From the NCBI GenBank assembly GCA_020846875.1, contig JADLDB010000060.1, positions 1 through 64,000 on the forward strand: a DNA stretch of 64,000 nucleotides. Direction: 5' to 3'. Both the position numbers and the translations under genes were made by a program. This DNA is from Myxococcales bacterium. Lineage in GTDB: Bacteria > Myxococcota > Myxococcia > Myxococcales > Myxococcaceae. Below the pieces are notes generated by a model. It was not told where the DNA came from. It saw only the letters and a program-made list of their open reading frames with translations, and made no database searches. The number at the start of each line of letters is the position of its first letter. Within the stretch, counting starts at the first letter, position 1. This document shows, one piece after another, positions 8,886 through 19,031 of this stretch.

Positions 8886-9335
8886 CTACGCCAGGGCCAG
8901 CGTGGCGCGGTCACCCACCACCGCGAAGCCGGCCCTGGCGAGAAGCGCGGTCTGAGCAGCCCTGAGGGGTTCGTCTTCGACGCCGAACAGCCAGACAAGG
9001 GTGTTGAGGCCGGCGAACCAAGCCTCTCGTTGGATCGCCTTCAGAGTGGCCGCGCCCAGGCCCAGGTTGCGATACGGGGTGAAGACCACCAAGTCGTCGA
9101 TGAAGAGCTGGCCGTGAGCGTCGGAGGTCGTTCTGACCAGTCCAACCCGCAGGCTTTGACCACCAGGGGCCTGTATGAAGACCTCGGATGTCCAATGGTC
9201 GCGGGCCGGCAGTAGCACGATGTTGATGTCCTTCCCTGAGCTGAGAAACACGGTCATCAGCTCAGTTCGTTTGCTCGAAGAGGCATGTGCCTGCTCCTCG
9301 ATGGTCTTCAATCTGTAGGCGCCTAAGCTGTGCAT
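8886..9335 (-). CDS. GNAT-family N-acetyltransferase-like protein
   Basis: A 149-residue protein with the GNAT core: a beta strand LFIDDLVVFTPYR followed by the acetyl-CoA loop RNLGLGAATLKAIQREA (R/Q-x-x-G-x-G/A), then a final strand GFAVVGDRATLALA. The family transfers acetyl groups from acetyl-CoA to an amine; the acceptor here is unknown. GNAT domains occur both in antibiotic resistance and in toxin-antitoxin pairs. It heads the operon 9335-7565. The ATG has AAGGAAAG seven bases upstream. Confident as a GNAT fold, not as to substrate. Confidence 0.7.
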   Translation of the reverse strand: MHSLGAYRLKTIEEQAHASSSKRTELMTVFLSSGKDINIVLLPARDHWTSEVFIQAPGGQSLRVGLVRTTSDAHGQLFIDDLVVFTPYRNLGLGAATLKAIQREAWFAGLNTLVWLFGVEDEPLRAAQTALLARAGFAVVGDRATLALA

Positions 9336-9456
9336 TGTCTTTCCTTGAGAGCCTGATGGTCGTTGTTCTTGGTTCAGCTCTCAGGTCAGTAGATTGTCTC
9401 TAACGACAGAGCATCTGCCTATGGGTATGCCGGGCTGACGGTCGAGAAGTTGTTCC

Positions 9457-9558
9457 GCCCCGAAGGGGCTGAATGTCACCGACCCGGAGGGTCAATCGTC
9501 AGCCATCGACGACCGCCTGCGGTCGGCCACCGGCCCATTCATTCAGGCGCTTCGCGCC
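9457..9558. other. Cluster of perfect short hairpins (structured DNA/RNA)
   Basis: Within about 100 bases lie four perfect hairpins: GCCCC-GAA-GGGGC (9457-9469), GACCC-GGA-GGGTC (9481-9493), CGACCGC-CT-GCGGTCG (9510-9525) and GGCGC-TTC-GCGCC (9546-9558). In addition, CTGAATG (9469-9475) is complementary to CATTCAG (9540-9546), which would close an outer stem around the middle two hairpins. The cluster lies in the 379-base gap between a divergent GNAT operon and the gene at 9715, where I see no protein-coding frame. It could be a structured RNA, a recombination or transfer site, or a regulatory leader. Confidence 0.55.
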
Positions 9559-9714
9559 CAACCATGGGCTGGGGTCTGGGCTCTAGGGCTAGGAATATCC
9601 GTGATGAGTTCTGGCGACTCTCAGGCTACGCTATGGCGATATTTTGTCATCGCGTGGCGGTAATCTTTCTGGTGGGCCACCACACGACGCTGGTGCCCCA
9701 CCGGAGGCTAATCA

Positions 9715-10962
9715 ATGCCCGCTACCGACAAACCACCCCGCGACTTCTTTGAACTGCTGGTCGCTACCGGAGTCCCCGACAGCGAGGGCTGGCTGGTACT
9801 GCCGCTGGAGTTCCTCCGCCATGGCCAGGCCGGCCTGACCGACGACGACTTCCTGGCCCTCTGTGAGGGGCTTCGGGGGACCGCGCCGGTCGGCAATGAA
9901 CATGAGTCCGGCCACCACTACCCCGGCAAGCAGGCCAAGCTGATCCGCGACGCCGGCCTGGATGCCGGGAGCGCAACCAGAGTCGTTGGCCGGCTCAAGA
10001 AGCTCGGCCTCGTGAAGAAGGACGGCGGCCGGCTCAGCTTTGCCTCGTTTTGGGCCAAGTACCCCGCTGGAAAGAAGGCGGCCTACATGCGCCTACCGGC
10101 GTGGGTCTTCTACAACTTCCGTCAGCTCGGATGGACCTCGCGGGACTTCCGCCTGCTCACGCTGCTCGGCTCTTACTACGCCCCCGACAACACCGCGCCC
10201 CTACTCAGTGGCACCTTGGTCGGGGACATCCTTGGCATCGATCGCAGCCAGGCCTCGCGGGACCTCCAGGGTCTCGTAGACCGCGCAAGCCTCACGCCCG
10301 GCTTCCCGGTCGGGAGCCGCACCCCCAGGGGCTACGAGTTCTCCGGGCTTTGCCGGTTCCTTGAGATCCGACTGCACGAGCTGGACGGAAGAACGGCGCC
10401 AAGCGCAGGGCCGGTGGGGCCAGCATCGCCAGCGACAGCCCCCGACTTCGGCGACTTCTTCGGGACCGCTGCCACGAGCCAAGAGCAAAATACCGTCACG
10501 GGGGGCTCGACCAAGAGGAAGGGCTCCAGTGCTCAGACCTCCAAGGTGGCGCCTGACGAGGTCCACAAAGCCCTGGCAAAGTTCATCAAGACTGAGAGCC
10601 GTCACATCGCTGAAGGTCAGCAGGATCGGGCCCTAGGAGTCGCGAGGCTCGTCCAGGGCAGCAATCCGATCAGCGCTGCTCAAGAGCTGAGCCTGTACCG
10701 CGATGCCGCCCGCATAGCCAAGGTTGACTGGAACCTGCGGACGCCAGCCATGGCGCTTCGCGAGGCTCTCGTGAAGGCGCTGGGCCTCCACCAGTGGAAG
10801 ATCGAACCCGGAATTGTCGCAGTCATCGCCGACACGGTGTTTGGCCGCCAACCTTCGAAAAAGGAGATTCACGACCTCGCCACGCGCTGTGGCTCTCGCG
10901 ATGAGGTTCGAGCCGCTCTGGCCGCCATGGGGTACAAGCCGGTGCAGAGCCAGCCGTCGTGA
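9715..10962 (+). CDS. Winged-helix DNA-binding protein, possible replication/partition protein
   Basis: A 415-residue protein with two helix-turn-helix-like segments. The first is around residues 80-105 (DAGSATRVVGRLKKLGLVKKDGG) and the second around 165-190 (GTLVGDILGIDRSQASRDLQ), each followed by a wing-like strand. A Ser/Thr/Ala-rich linker separates a C-terminal helical domain. The arrangement recalls element-encoded replication initiators or helper transcription factors, but no family can be named with confidence. The ATG has GGAGG eight bases upstream. The upstream gap contains the hairpin cluster, a plausible target for it (inference). Confidence 0.55.
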   Translation: MPATDKPPRDFFELLVATGVPDSEGWLVLPLEFLRHGQAGLTDDDFLALCEGLRGTAPVGNEHESGHHYPGKQAKLIRDAGLDAGSATRVVGRLKKLGLVKKDGGRLSFASFWAKYPAGKKAAYMRLPAWVFYNFRQLGWTSRDFRLLTLLGSYYAPDNTAPLLSGTLVGDILGIDRSQASRDLQGLVDRASLTPGFPVGSRTPRGYEFSGLCRFLEIRLHELDGRTAPSAGPVGPASPATAPDFGDFFGTAATSQEQNTVTGGSTKRKGSSAQTSKVAPDEVHKALAKFIKTESRHIAEGQQDRALGVARLVQGSNPISAAQELSLYRDAARIAKVDWNLRTPAMALREALVKALGLHQWKIEPGIVAVIADTVFGRQPSKKEIHDLATRCGSRDEVRAALAAMGYKPVQSQPS

Positions 10963-11001
10963 CAGCCGTCATTGCGCTCAGCGGCCAGCTCGGCAGGTGC
11001 T

Positions 11002-11187
11002 TCACCAACTTTGCCGTCGAACTGTGCGCGGCAGCCCGTCGGCGTCCCGAGCCAGAATTCTCACGCCGAAATAGTTCTTGGGTCTGCCTTTCTTGCAGCG
11101 CGGGCAGCGCGGGCGCTGCGGCAGGTCGCGGAACGCCTGGGCGAGGACCGCCGCTTCGGTCTTCCTGTCGGTGGTTGTCATGGTCAC
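11002..11187 (-). CDS. Small zinc-ribbon-like protein, 61 aa
   Basis: A 61-residue minus-strand frame with CPRCKKGRPKNYFGVRI, a C-x2-C knuckle as in half of a zinc ribbon, after a short polar N-terminus (MTMTTTDRKTEAAV). No second Cys pair is present, so either another ligand completes the site or the frame is not genuine. It lies convergent to the gene ending at 10962 and divergent from the sigma-like gene. Weak call: length and composition look protein-like, but evidence is limited to the motif. Confidence 0.35.
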   Translation of the reverse strand: MTMTTTDRKTEAAVLAQAFRDLPQRPRCPRCKKGRPKNYFGVRILARDADGLPRTVRRQSW

Positions 11188-11355
11188 CTAGAGAGGGCGA
11201 CTGACCGCTGATCCTTCGCTCCCCTATGCGGGCGCCCCGACTTCTGAGATGATCTCCGGCGCATCCATGAAGAAGGCGTCGAGACACTCCCGGTCAATGA
11301 CACGCCGCCAACCGGCCATTCAGGCACGGTGGACCGGGAGCTTGATGGAGGCTGT

Positions 11356-12147
11356 ATGTCGTCACCTCGCCCTGGTCTTCGTCCCCTGCTGGATGCGCTC
11401 ATAGCGGGCCACTCACCCGCGCAAGCTGACCTCGATGCGTTGATTGTCCTGGCCCGCCAGGCCGTCGGAGACGAGGCTGATGACGCCGCCGGCAGCTTCC
11501 TAGAGACGACCGTTCGCGCCACCAAGAACGGCAGTGCCGCATCTGCCGAGGCGCTCCTGGACCTGCCCGATGACGAGCTTCGGAAGGTCATCGCTCATCG
11601 CATTCGTCAGCACGCGGTTCAGCAGCGCCCGCTGTGGGGGTTGACCAAGGCGCTGCGCGGGCATGTCGCCGAGGCGCTTGAGCATGGTCTACCGCCGGCA
11701 CCGCTGGCCCCGCCACCCGGTCTGCTGCACGGCGAGCGCCTCAGTTCCTCACTGGTCGCCCGAGCCACGTCTTTCTTCCTCGACGCCGAGCCCGAGCTTG
11801 AGCGCACACCCGCCGCGATCACCAAGCGACTCATCGCCGTGTATCACGTACCACCGGCGCGCGAAGTCGAGGCGGCTGGCTTCGATGACGACCTACGTCG
11901 CCACCGCGACGCACGTGTGCTCGCTGCTGACATCCGCGAAGTGCTGGGGCCCGAGTTCGTGAGCGTCCTCCGCCACCGGCTTGCCGGGCTCGGGTTCGAG
12001 GCCATAGCCGAGCGGGAGGGCATCGCGGTCAGCACCGCGCATGCGCGCCACCAAGCCGCTGTCGAGCGCCTGCGGGCGTTCAATCGCCAAGTTCGCAGCT
12101 CGCACGAGACCGCCCGTGTGGCGCTGCTCTACGCCACTGCCGCCTGA
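11356..12147 (+). CDS. Sigma-70 region 4-like regulator
   Basis: A 263-residue protein whose C-terminus resembles sigma factor region 4, which contacts the -35 element: REVLGPEFVSVLRHRLAGLG, then FEAIAEREGIAVSTAHARHQ and AVERLR. The N-terminal two thirds do not show a clear region 2, so it may be an atypical ECF-like factor or a DNA-binding protein built on the same fold. I chose ATG 11356 because GGAGG lies just upstream; an in-frame GTG at 11329 is possible. The TPR protein at 12200 follows on the same strand after 52 bases. Confidence 0.6.
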   Translation: MSSPRPGLRPLLDALIAGHSPAQADLDALIVLARQAVGDEADDAAGSFLETTVRATKNGSAASAEALLDLPDDELRKVIAHRIRQHAVQQRPLWGLTKALRGHVAEALEHGLPPAPLAPPPGLLHGERLSSSLVARATSFFLDAEPELERTPAAITKRLIAVYHVPPAREVEAAGFDDDLRRHRDARVLAADIREVLGPEFVSVLRHRLAGLGFEAIAEREGIAVSTAHARHQAAVERLRAFNRQVRSSHETARVALLYATAA

Positions 12148-12199
12148 CCCGAAATCATCCGCCGGTGTCGCCATCTCCGTTGAATCCACGGAGACGACA

Positions 12200-12808
12200 A
12201 TGAAGAACCGCACAGATGATCTCTGGCAGCAGCTCCGCCGTATCGAACAGCTTATCGAGAGCCGAGACATCGACGGCGCCCTCAAGCTGCTCGGCCAAGT
12301 CGAGCTTCAGGTCGCCCAGGCCGGCATCGAGAGCCCGCATCTCGCGTGGCTCAGGGCCATCGCCGAGGACAATCGCAGCGACTACGAGGCAGCGCTCACG
12401 TCGATTCAGCGTGCGATTGCCATGGACCCTGTGGCGCCGCCGTTTCGCCACTCGTTCAAGGTCATCGCGGCGCACATCCGGGAGGCGCTCGGCGAGCAAC
12501 AAGGACGCGAACCGCTACCTTCGACGCCAAAGCTTTGGGAGGTCTTGACCCGAGCCGGCGAGGCCGACGACGGCGTTCATCTCGCACTCGCCCGGCACCA
12601 CCTCGCGGGCGGTGTACCCCTGGAGGCCCTGCGAGTGCTGAAGGCCGTGACCACGTTGTCGCCGGGGAACATCGACGCCTGGGGGCTCCTGTTGCGGGTG
12701 GCCATCAAGCTCGACGACGCGGAGGTCATCGCCGAGGCTCGGCTCAAGTCGGCTGTAGTCGGCGCCTCGCCACAGACTTTCCTCGTGACAGAGACAGCCG
12801 ACGCCTGA
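12200..12808 (+). CDS. TPR-like repeat protein
   Basis: A 202-residue helical-repeat protein. Helix pairs such as ALKLLGQVELQVAQAGIESP, AALTSIQRAIAMDPVAP and ALRVLKAVTTLSPGNIDAWG have the TPR pattern with the final Pro. TPR proteins are scaffolds for protein-protein contact. The start ATG has GGAGA five bases before it. It directly follows the sigma-like gene, so a regulator-scaffold pair is plausible. The stop is 9 bases from the convergent stop of the membrane protein at 12818. Confidence 0.65.
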   Translation: MKNRTDDLWQQLRRIEQLIESRDIDGALKLLGQVELQVAQAGIESPHLAWLRAIAEDNRSDYEAALTSIQRAIAMDPVAPPFRHSFKVIAAHIREALGEQQGREPLPSTPKLWEVLTRAGEADDGVHLALARHHLAGGVPLEALRVLKAVTTLSPGNIDAWGLLLRVAIKLDDAEVIAEARLKSAVVGASPQTFLVTETADA

Positions 12809-12817
12809 CCGCTCCGT

Positions 12818-14356
12818 TCACTCGGGCGTCAGCACGAAGCCCACGGCAATCGGAACCGCCTCGTCAGATGCGACGTTAACCTTCAATCGGATGCCCGTCA
12901 GGGCACGACGAGCGCACGCAGCAAGTTCCCCGGCTCCGGTCGTGTTCTCTTCGACCTCGGTCTCCATCAGCCTGCCACCCGAAGTCAGTGTGGCCCGAAC
13001 AACAAGCCGGCCCTTTACACCTGGGCTCTTGTCCAGGCTATCGCTGTAGCACCGGCGTACTCGATCCACTGCCTTCGCCTGAAGCTCCCTCGTGATCGTG
13101 TCGCGACCAACGTCGGCGCTCTCCACTTCAACGGCCCCGAGAGAGACTTTCCCGTGGAGGAGGCCCAAGTGTTCTCCTCCTTTCTCCGGCCCGGAGTCCA
13201 CTGCCTTCCGGCTCGTGCGTTCGGGGTGGTTCGCCGCTTCGTTGGCAACGCTCGCCGTGCCGGCATGAGGCACGAACGGCTCGCCGCTGGTCTCCAGCAG
13301 CGGCTGCCACGGGTAAATCGGGCTCCCATCCGCGCCGATCCGGGTCAGCGATGCCACCGACCAGCAGTCGAAGCCGTCGCCGTTGTCGAGCTTGGCAGCC
13401 GCGACCGCCATGAAGACCTCGAATTTTCCACTGCGCGTCACCCCTGGCCCCCGAGGTCCATCAGATTCAGGGGTCTTCAAGGTCAGGGGGCACTTGGTGT
13501 CACTGAAGGCCTTGAGATCCACCTGACCGAGAAACCTGCCTCGGTCGTAGCCGATGACGACCGTATCGTCGGCAAGCTCCTGCTTGCCTGCCGAAGAATC
13601 GCGGAGCTGAGCGGGCCCACTATTCGACATGAAGTACGTGTACCGGTTGCCCAGCTCGGGCTCGAACCCCAATTCTTTGAACGTCGTCCCGAACCGCTCC
13701 TTCCGCTCGAGCTGTTGCTGTTGGTACAGGCCGAACGATGACAGCACTGACCGAGCTTCGCTGCGCGCCTCTCGCTTTCGTTGGCTCACGGTCGGAGGGT
13801 CTTCCACTGGGTCCCAGAGGGGTGGCTCATTCCCCCAACGAAGGTAGAAGAGGCGCCACTCGCCGTTCTCGCGGACCAAGTCCACTGAGCCGCTCTTCGT
13901 ATCCGCCTGCGCGACCAGCTTCACCGAGACCACAGCTCGTTCGCCATCGATGACGGCCTCGCCGACCTCAGCCTTCGAGAACACGTCGCTGAAGGCCGTC
14001 AGATCGGCGACCACGTTGAGGCCGGCAACAGTCAGCTTCTCCTTGTGGTTGGCCACCGCCGCCATGTACTGCCAGGCGTCCCAGCGGCGTACTTCTACGA
14101 CGGGCAGTTCCAGGACCTTCGCAAGCCGGTCTTTGGAGCGTACGTCGTTGACCTCGTCGTACAGCACGGATTCGAAGCGGCGCTGGGCAACGTTGCTCAT
14201 GAGCCCCCGGAACCGCTCGATGTCGAGAGCGACCAACGCATCCCGAGCCTTGACCACCGCCCCACGCGGGCCGGAGTACGTGGTCTTCCAAATGACGCCG
14301 CCGGCCACTGCCACGACTGCAATGCCGACCCCCAGGAACGCTGCTGTCTTCGTCAT
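12818..14356 (-). CDS. Membrane-anchored protein with pilin-like segment and AgmX/PglI C-terminal domain
   Basis: A 512-residue protein. An N-terminal membrane helix (AAFLGVGIAVVAVAGGVIW) anchors a large domain outside the membrane. The middle (YTYFMSNSGPAQLRDSS, followed by VIGYDRGRFLGQVDLKAFS) resembles the globular part of type IV pilins as found in myxobacteria. The last 110 residues match the AgmX/PglI TonB-like domain (VRRCYSDSLDKSPGVKGRL, with paired Cys and LAACARRALTGIRL). AgmX/PglI proteins take part in gliding in Myxococcus, but such domains occur in many unrelated envelope proteins there. The start could be GTG 14362. It faces the XRE gene across an inverted repeat. Confidence 0.65.
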   Translation of the reverse strand: MTKTAAFLGVGIAVVAVAGGVIWKTTYSGPRGAVVKARDALVALDIERFRGLMSNVAQRRFESVLYDEVNDVRSKDRLAKVLELPVVEVRRWDAWQYMAAVANHKEKLTVAGLNVVADLTAFSDVFSKAEVGEAVIDGERAVVSVKLVAQADTKSGSVDLVRENGEWRLFYLRWGNEPPLWDPVEDPPTVSQRKREARSEARSVLSSFGLYQQQQLERKERFGTTFKELGFEPELGNRYTYFMSNSGPAQLRDSSAGKQELADDTVVIGYDRGRFLGQVDLKAFSDTKCPLTLKTPESDGPRGPGVTRSGKFEVFMAVAAAKLDNGDGFDCWSVASLTRIGADGSPIYPWQPLLETSGEPFVPHAGTASVANEAANHPERTSRKAVDSGPEKGGEHLGLLHGKVSLGAVEVESADVGRDTITRELQAKAVDRVRRCYSDSLDKSPGVKGRLVVRATLTSGGRLMETEVEENTTGAGELAACARRALTGIRLKVNVASDEAVPIAVGFVLTPE

Positions 14357-14379
14357 GGTCACGAACCTTCTCGAACTAT

Positions 14380-14409
14380 CACCTAAGACTCAATTTTAAG
14401 TCTTGGGTG
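14380..14409. promoter_or_regulatory. Inverted repeat between divergent genes, likely operator
   Basis: CACCTAAGACT and AGTCTTGGGTG are near-perfect inverted arms (10 of 11 pairs) around an 8-base AT-rich spacer. The repeat sits between the membrane-protein start (14356) and the XRE gene start (14407), overlapping the first codon. This is where an XRE repressor would bind to control itself and its divergent neighbour. Inference from position and symmetry. Confidence 0.55.
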
Positions 14410-14745
14410 TGGGCCCGAATGTGGGGCCTTGTGGCTCCCATTGGGTCAACTGATTTTCGGAAGGACTTCGGTCGCCGTGCGGCCGAGCTTCGGCGGGCAC
14501 TCCGCCTGACCCAGGCGCAGCTTGCCGAGCAGATGAGGATCTCGCCGAACTATGTCGCTCGAATCGAGGGTGGACTGGAAAACCTGACCCTCGACTCTAT
14601 CGAGCGGCTTGCGGCCAGCCTTGGCGTTCGTGCGTGGAAGCTCTTCTTGAGGCCGCGGACTCGGGCCATTCGTTACGGTCGGCCTCCTCAGAAGAAGTCC
14701 GGTCATGGAGCATCCGCCAAGCGAACCCCGAGAAGCCGTAGCTGA
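14407..14745 (+). CDS. XRE-family helix-turn-helix regulator
   Basis: A 112-residue cro/cI-type DNA-binding protein. The HTH covers residues about 25-75 (RRALRLTQAQLAEQMRISPN, YVARIEGGLENLTLDSIERLAASLGV). The tail is basic. The given start is GTG; ATG 14419 or a GTG near 14431 are possible, and the operator position favours a slightly later start. Its 3' end overlaps the convergent gene 14703-15188 by 43 bases. It probably represses its own promoter and the divergent membrane protein gene through the inverted repeat at 14380. Confidence 0.8.
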   Translation: MWARMWGLVAPIGSTDFRKDFGRRAAELRRALRLTQAQLAEQMRISPNYVARIEGGLENLTLDSIERLAASLGVRAWKLFLRPRTRAIRYGRPPQKKSGHGASAKRTPRSRS

Positions 14746-15188
14746 GCAATCAGCTCGCGGCCATCGGAGCCGACCGTGCCGCCGAAGCGACCGTCCTTGA
14801 GGAAGAACGGCGTGCCCCGAAGGTACGGGGCGATGATGCGCCCTACGGTGGCGAGCCCGCCAAGAGGGCGCCACAGGTGAGTCTGGCATCCGATGCAGGC
14901 GCCCAGAATGCCGCCGACGGTGAGCGCTCCACCGAACGCGAAGCCGTAGCCGTCGTCACCGCACTCGGGGCAGTGACCGACCATCTCCGCGCACGAGTCC
15001 CACAAGATGAACAACGCCCCGATGGGTACCGGCCGGCCGCGCGCCCCGAAGGAGAAGCAACAATGGTCCTGTGGGAGGGCCAGCCAGGGGTCCACGGCGA
15101 GCAGCCGGTCCCGATGCTCCAGCAGGGCGCGAATGATCTGCCCGCGAAGGGTCTCGCGGTGGTCGTCAGTGTTCCAGGGCGCCGTCAT
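14703..15188 (-). CDS. Hypothetical 161-aa protein with Cys pairs
   Basis: Unrecognised. It contains CPECGDDGYGF and, about 25 residues on, CIGCQTHLW. These two C-x2-C pairs suggest a bound zinc or a similar structural metal. The intervening segment (GGALTVGGILGA) is glycine-rich and hydrophobic. The ATG overlaps the stop of the gene upstream (15185) as ATGA, so the two are co-translated. Its stop lies inside the convergent XRE gene. No function is proposed. Confidence 0.55.
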   Translation of the reverse strand: MTAPWNTDDHRETLRGQIIRALLEHRDRLLAVDPWLALPQDHCCFSFGARGRPVPIGALFILWDSCAEMVGHCPECGDDGYGFAFGGALTVGGILGACIGCQTHLWRPLGGLATVGRIIAPYLRGTPFFLKDGRFGGTVGSDGRELIAQLRLLGVRLADAP

Positions 15189-15565
15189 CGGCGCCCCCTG
15201 TGCCCGCGACCTTTGGCGCGCTTCTCTACGAGACTCAATGTTGCCCGAGCGCCCTTGACGATGCGCTCGTGGCTCCAGCGGTGGAGCAGAAGGTCGGGGT
15301 GGTCGTCATCCTCCGGAACAGCGTTGTGCGGCGCCAACAGCGTGAACGGGTCGCGCTCATCGCGAACAACGGCCAGCACTTCTTGGAGACGTGCGACGAC
15401 CATCGACAACCCGGCGATGAGCCCGGCCACGACCCTCGGCACCTGCGCGTCGGTCGCGGCGCCTGAGACTCCCTGGAGGGGGCTTGCCAGTAACCGGACA
15501 CCCTCGACGGCATCCAGAAGCTGCGCCAGCTCGAAGGCAAGACTCACTGCGTTCTTCTGCGGCAC
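15185..15565 (-). CDS. Hypothetical 126-aa protein
   Basis: A helical protein I do not recognise (MPQKNAVSLAFELAQLL, then VVAGLIAGLSMVVARLQEVLAVV). I chose the GTG at 15565 because GGAGG lies five bases upstream; the frame is open for 34 codons more. The C-terminus is very basic (KRAKGRGHRGRR). It heads a two-gene minus-strand unit with 14703-15188 and diverges from the integrase operon, so it may be an element accessory gene. Confidence 0.5.
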   Translation of the reverse strand: MPQKNAVSLAFELAQLLDAVEGVRLLASPLQGVSGAATDAQVPRVVAGLIAGLSMVVARLQEVLAVVRDERDPFTLLAPHNAVPEDDDHPDLLLHRWSHERIVKGARATLSLVEKRAKGRGHRGRR

Positions 15566-15804
15566 GAACACCTCCACGCTTTGAGATGGCCGGCTCGACG
15601 AGCATTTTCGGTTGGGCCTGTGCCCACCTCGAAGGTTCAAATCGACTTGTGGTAGAATCCGATGCAATCACCTTGGTCGGCGATGCTTGACCGGCACGTA
15701 GGGGTTCCCTGTCGGCTTGGACGTCGCCAGCGCGGAGCCCTGCATGGTGATGGGCAATGCGATGGTCAGCGGCGGGGACCCTGGCGGCGCTCTCGGAGCA
15801 ACTC

Positions 15805-15989
15805 GTGCCCCAAAACAACACCTCGCACGCCATCGACCCGGCGCGCACCTCTGGAACCAGCCCTCCAACGGAGGAAGAGGAGCTCAAGGCGCTCCTCGCC
15901 TTACTCGAAGACTTCGCTGCATTCGCAGCGCGGCAATACATGGCCGGACAGCTCGACCGACTCCCCGGTGACGATGACGGAGGTGACGA

Positions 15990-15993
<4 letters not shown>
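15805..15993 (+). CDS. Small acidic protein upstream of integrase, 62 aa
   Basis: A 62-codon frame starting at GTG 15805 (CGGAGCA just upstream) and ending in an ATGA overlap with the integrase start. It is strongly acidic: a PPTEEEELKALLALLEDFAA helix and a GDDDGGDE tail. Large serine recombinases are often paired with a small partner that sets the direction of recombination; position and coupling make it a candidate for that role, but no family match is visible. Confidence 0.5.
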
Positions 15994-17767
<1,774 letters not shown>

Positions 17768-17879
17768 CAGTGACGTTGCTTGCCCGCATCGTTGAGCCTT
17801 GCGTTCTAGCAGCTTCCGTCGAGCGTGAGCACTCCGGCCTTGCCGAACTTGCCGGCGTTGATGAACCTGTGGCCCGAAA

Positions 17880-19022
17880 ATGGCCCGAAAGCCCAAGTCC
17901 CAGCCGAAGACGAAGGCGCAGCCCAAGGCCAAGACGAAGGCCAAGCCCAAGGTGCGGGAGTCAGCCAAGGCCGTTGCCGGCCTCAAGCGGACACCGCCCG
18001 ATGTCAGCTCGGTGGAGGTAGCGGAGGCGCTTCACGACGTGGTGAAGCTGGCCGTCCGAGTCTTCAACGCAAGCCAGCGAGCCACCTCGTTGCTCAATGA
18101 GTCCGACAGGCGCCAACTGGGAGCGTTCGTCGATCTGATTCGAAGGGGGCGGCACCTCATTCCTGCAGCCGGCAAGTCCCGAGCTCAGCTCACGCCGGGC
18201 CAACTCGTCGCCGGAACGCTCCGCCAGGACTTCGATGACCTCTGCTCGTTTGCAGCGAAGGAGCCGCAGACGCCGGAGCGAGACAAGCTCCTCGCCGAAC
18301 ATCTCCACCGGTCGGTCATTGCGGAGTCGGAACTCAATCTGACCGTCGCCGACGTCGAAGCGGCGATTGCTCGACGACAGCTTGCTGCCAAGGAGTTCTA
18401 CAGCTCCGCCGGGGCTGCCCCTGGCACCGACTGGCTGACGGCGGATGAGCGCCGGAGCCCCGTGTTCGCCGCTGGTGAGCTGCTCGCCGACCTTCTGCGC
18501 ACTCACCCCGGCATTGATGCGAGCCCGACCCGGTCGAGCACTACTGAGTACGCAAAGCGAATCGAGGAAGCCGACCAGGCGATTCTTGAACGTTCGGGTT
18601 CACGGGGGGAGACGATTGGGTTCTTGGCCTATGCGCTGGGCGTACCGCTCGTGGACATCCCGTGGTTCGCTCACCAGATCGACCTGCTCGTCCAGGAGTC
18701 CTACGGCACTTCAGGGAGGCTGGGCAGGCGTCCGGGTGGAGCGCTGCGACCGCCTCCCTTGGCATATGGGGCCCTCGCTGATGACTTTCGCCAAGAGGTC
18801 GTTGCTGCAACGTCCGCTCGGCTGGCAGCAGCCGGGATAGAGGCCAGCAGGCCCGAAGCACCGCCCGGCAACGAACACCCATCCGTCCTCGTTGAGAGCT
18901 ACTTGGGCATTCGCAGCAGCTCGGCCGGGAAGCAGGCTGCCTCCGGACGTCGGGCCCCTCCATCGAACCCTTGGAAGGCGAGCTCGGATGACTCGACCAA
19001 CAAGCCCCCCAAGGAGGGATGA
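17880..19022 (+). CDS. Hypothetical 380-aa protein with Lys/Pro-rich leader
   Basis: Unrecognised. The first 30 residues are a Lys-Pro-Ala-rich repeat (KPKSQPKTKAQPKAKTKAKP), like a disordered DNA- or RNA-binding tail. The remainder is mostly helical and soluble (for example QLTPGQLVAGTLRQDFDDLC, LGVPLVDIPWFAHQIDLLVQ). The tail is polar. It starts ATG 17880 with no clear ribosome site, 112 bases beyond the tRNA fragment, so it could be the first gene on the far side of the attachment site. It is convergent with 19032-19667. Confidence 0.5.
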   Translation: MARKPKSQPKTKAQPKAKTKAKPKVRESAKAVAGLKRTPPDVSSVEVAEALHDVVKLAVRVFNASQRATSLLNESDRRQLGAFVDLIRRGRHLIPAAGKSRAQLTPGQLVAGTLRQDFDDLCSFAAKEPQTPERDKLLAEHLHRSVIAESELNLTVADVEAAIARRQLAAKEFYSSAGAAPGTDWLTADERRSPVFAAGELLADLLRTHPGIDASPTRSSTTEYAKRIEEADQAILERSGSRGETIGFLAYALGVPLVDIPWFAHQIDLLVQESYGTSGRLGRRPGGALRPPPLAYGALADDFRQEVVAATSARLAAAGIEASRPEAPPGNEHPSVLVESYLGIRSSSAGKQAASGRRAPPSNPWKASSDDSTNKPPKEG

Positions 19023-19031
19023 CCGGAGCTG

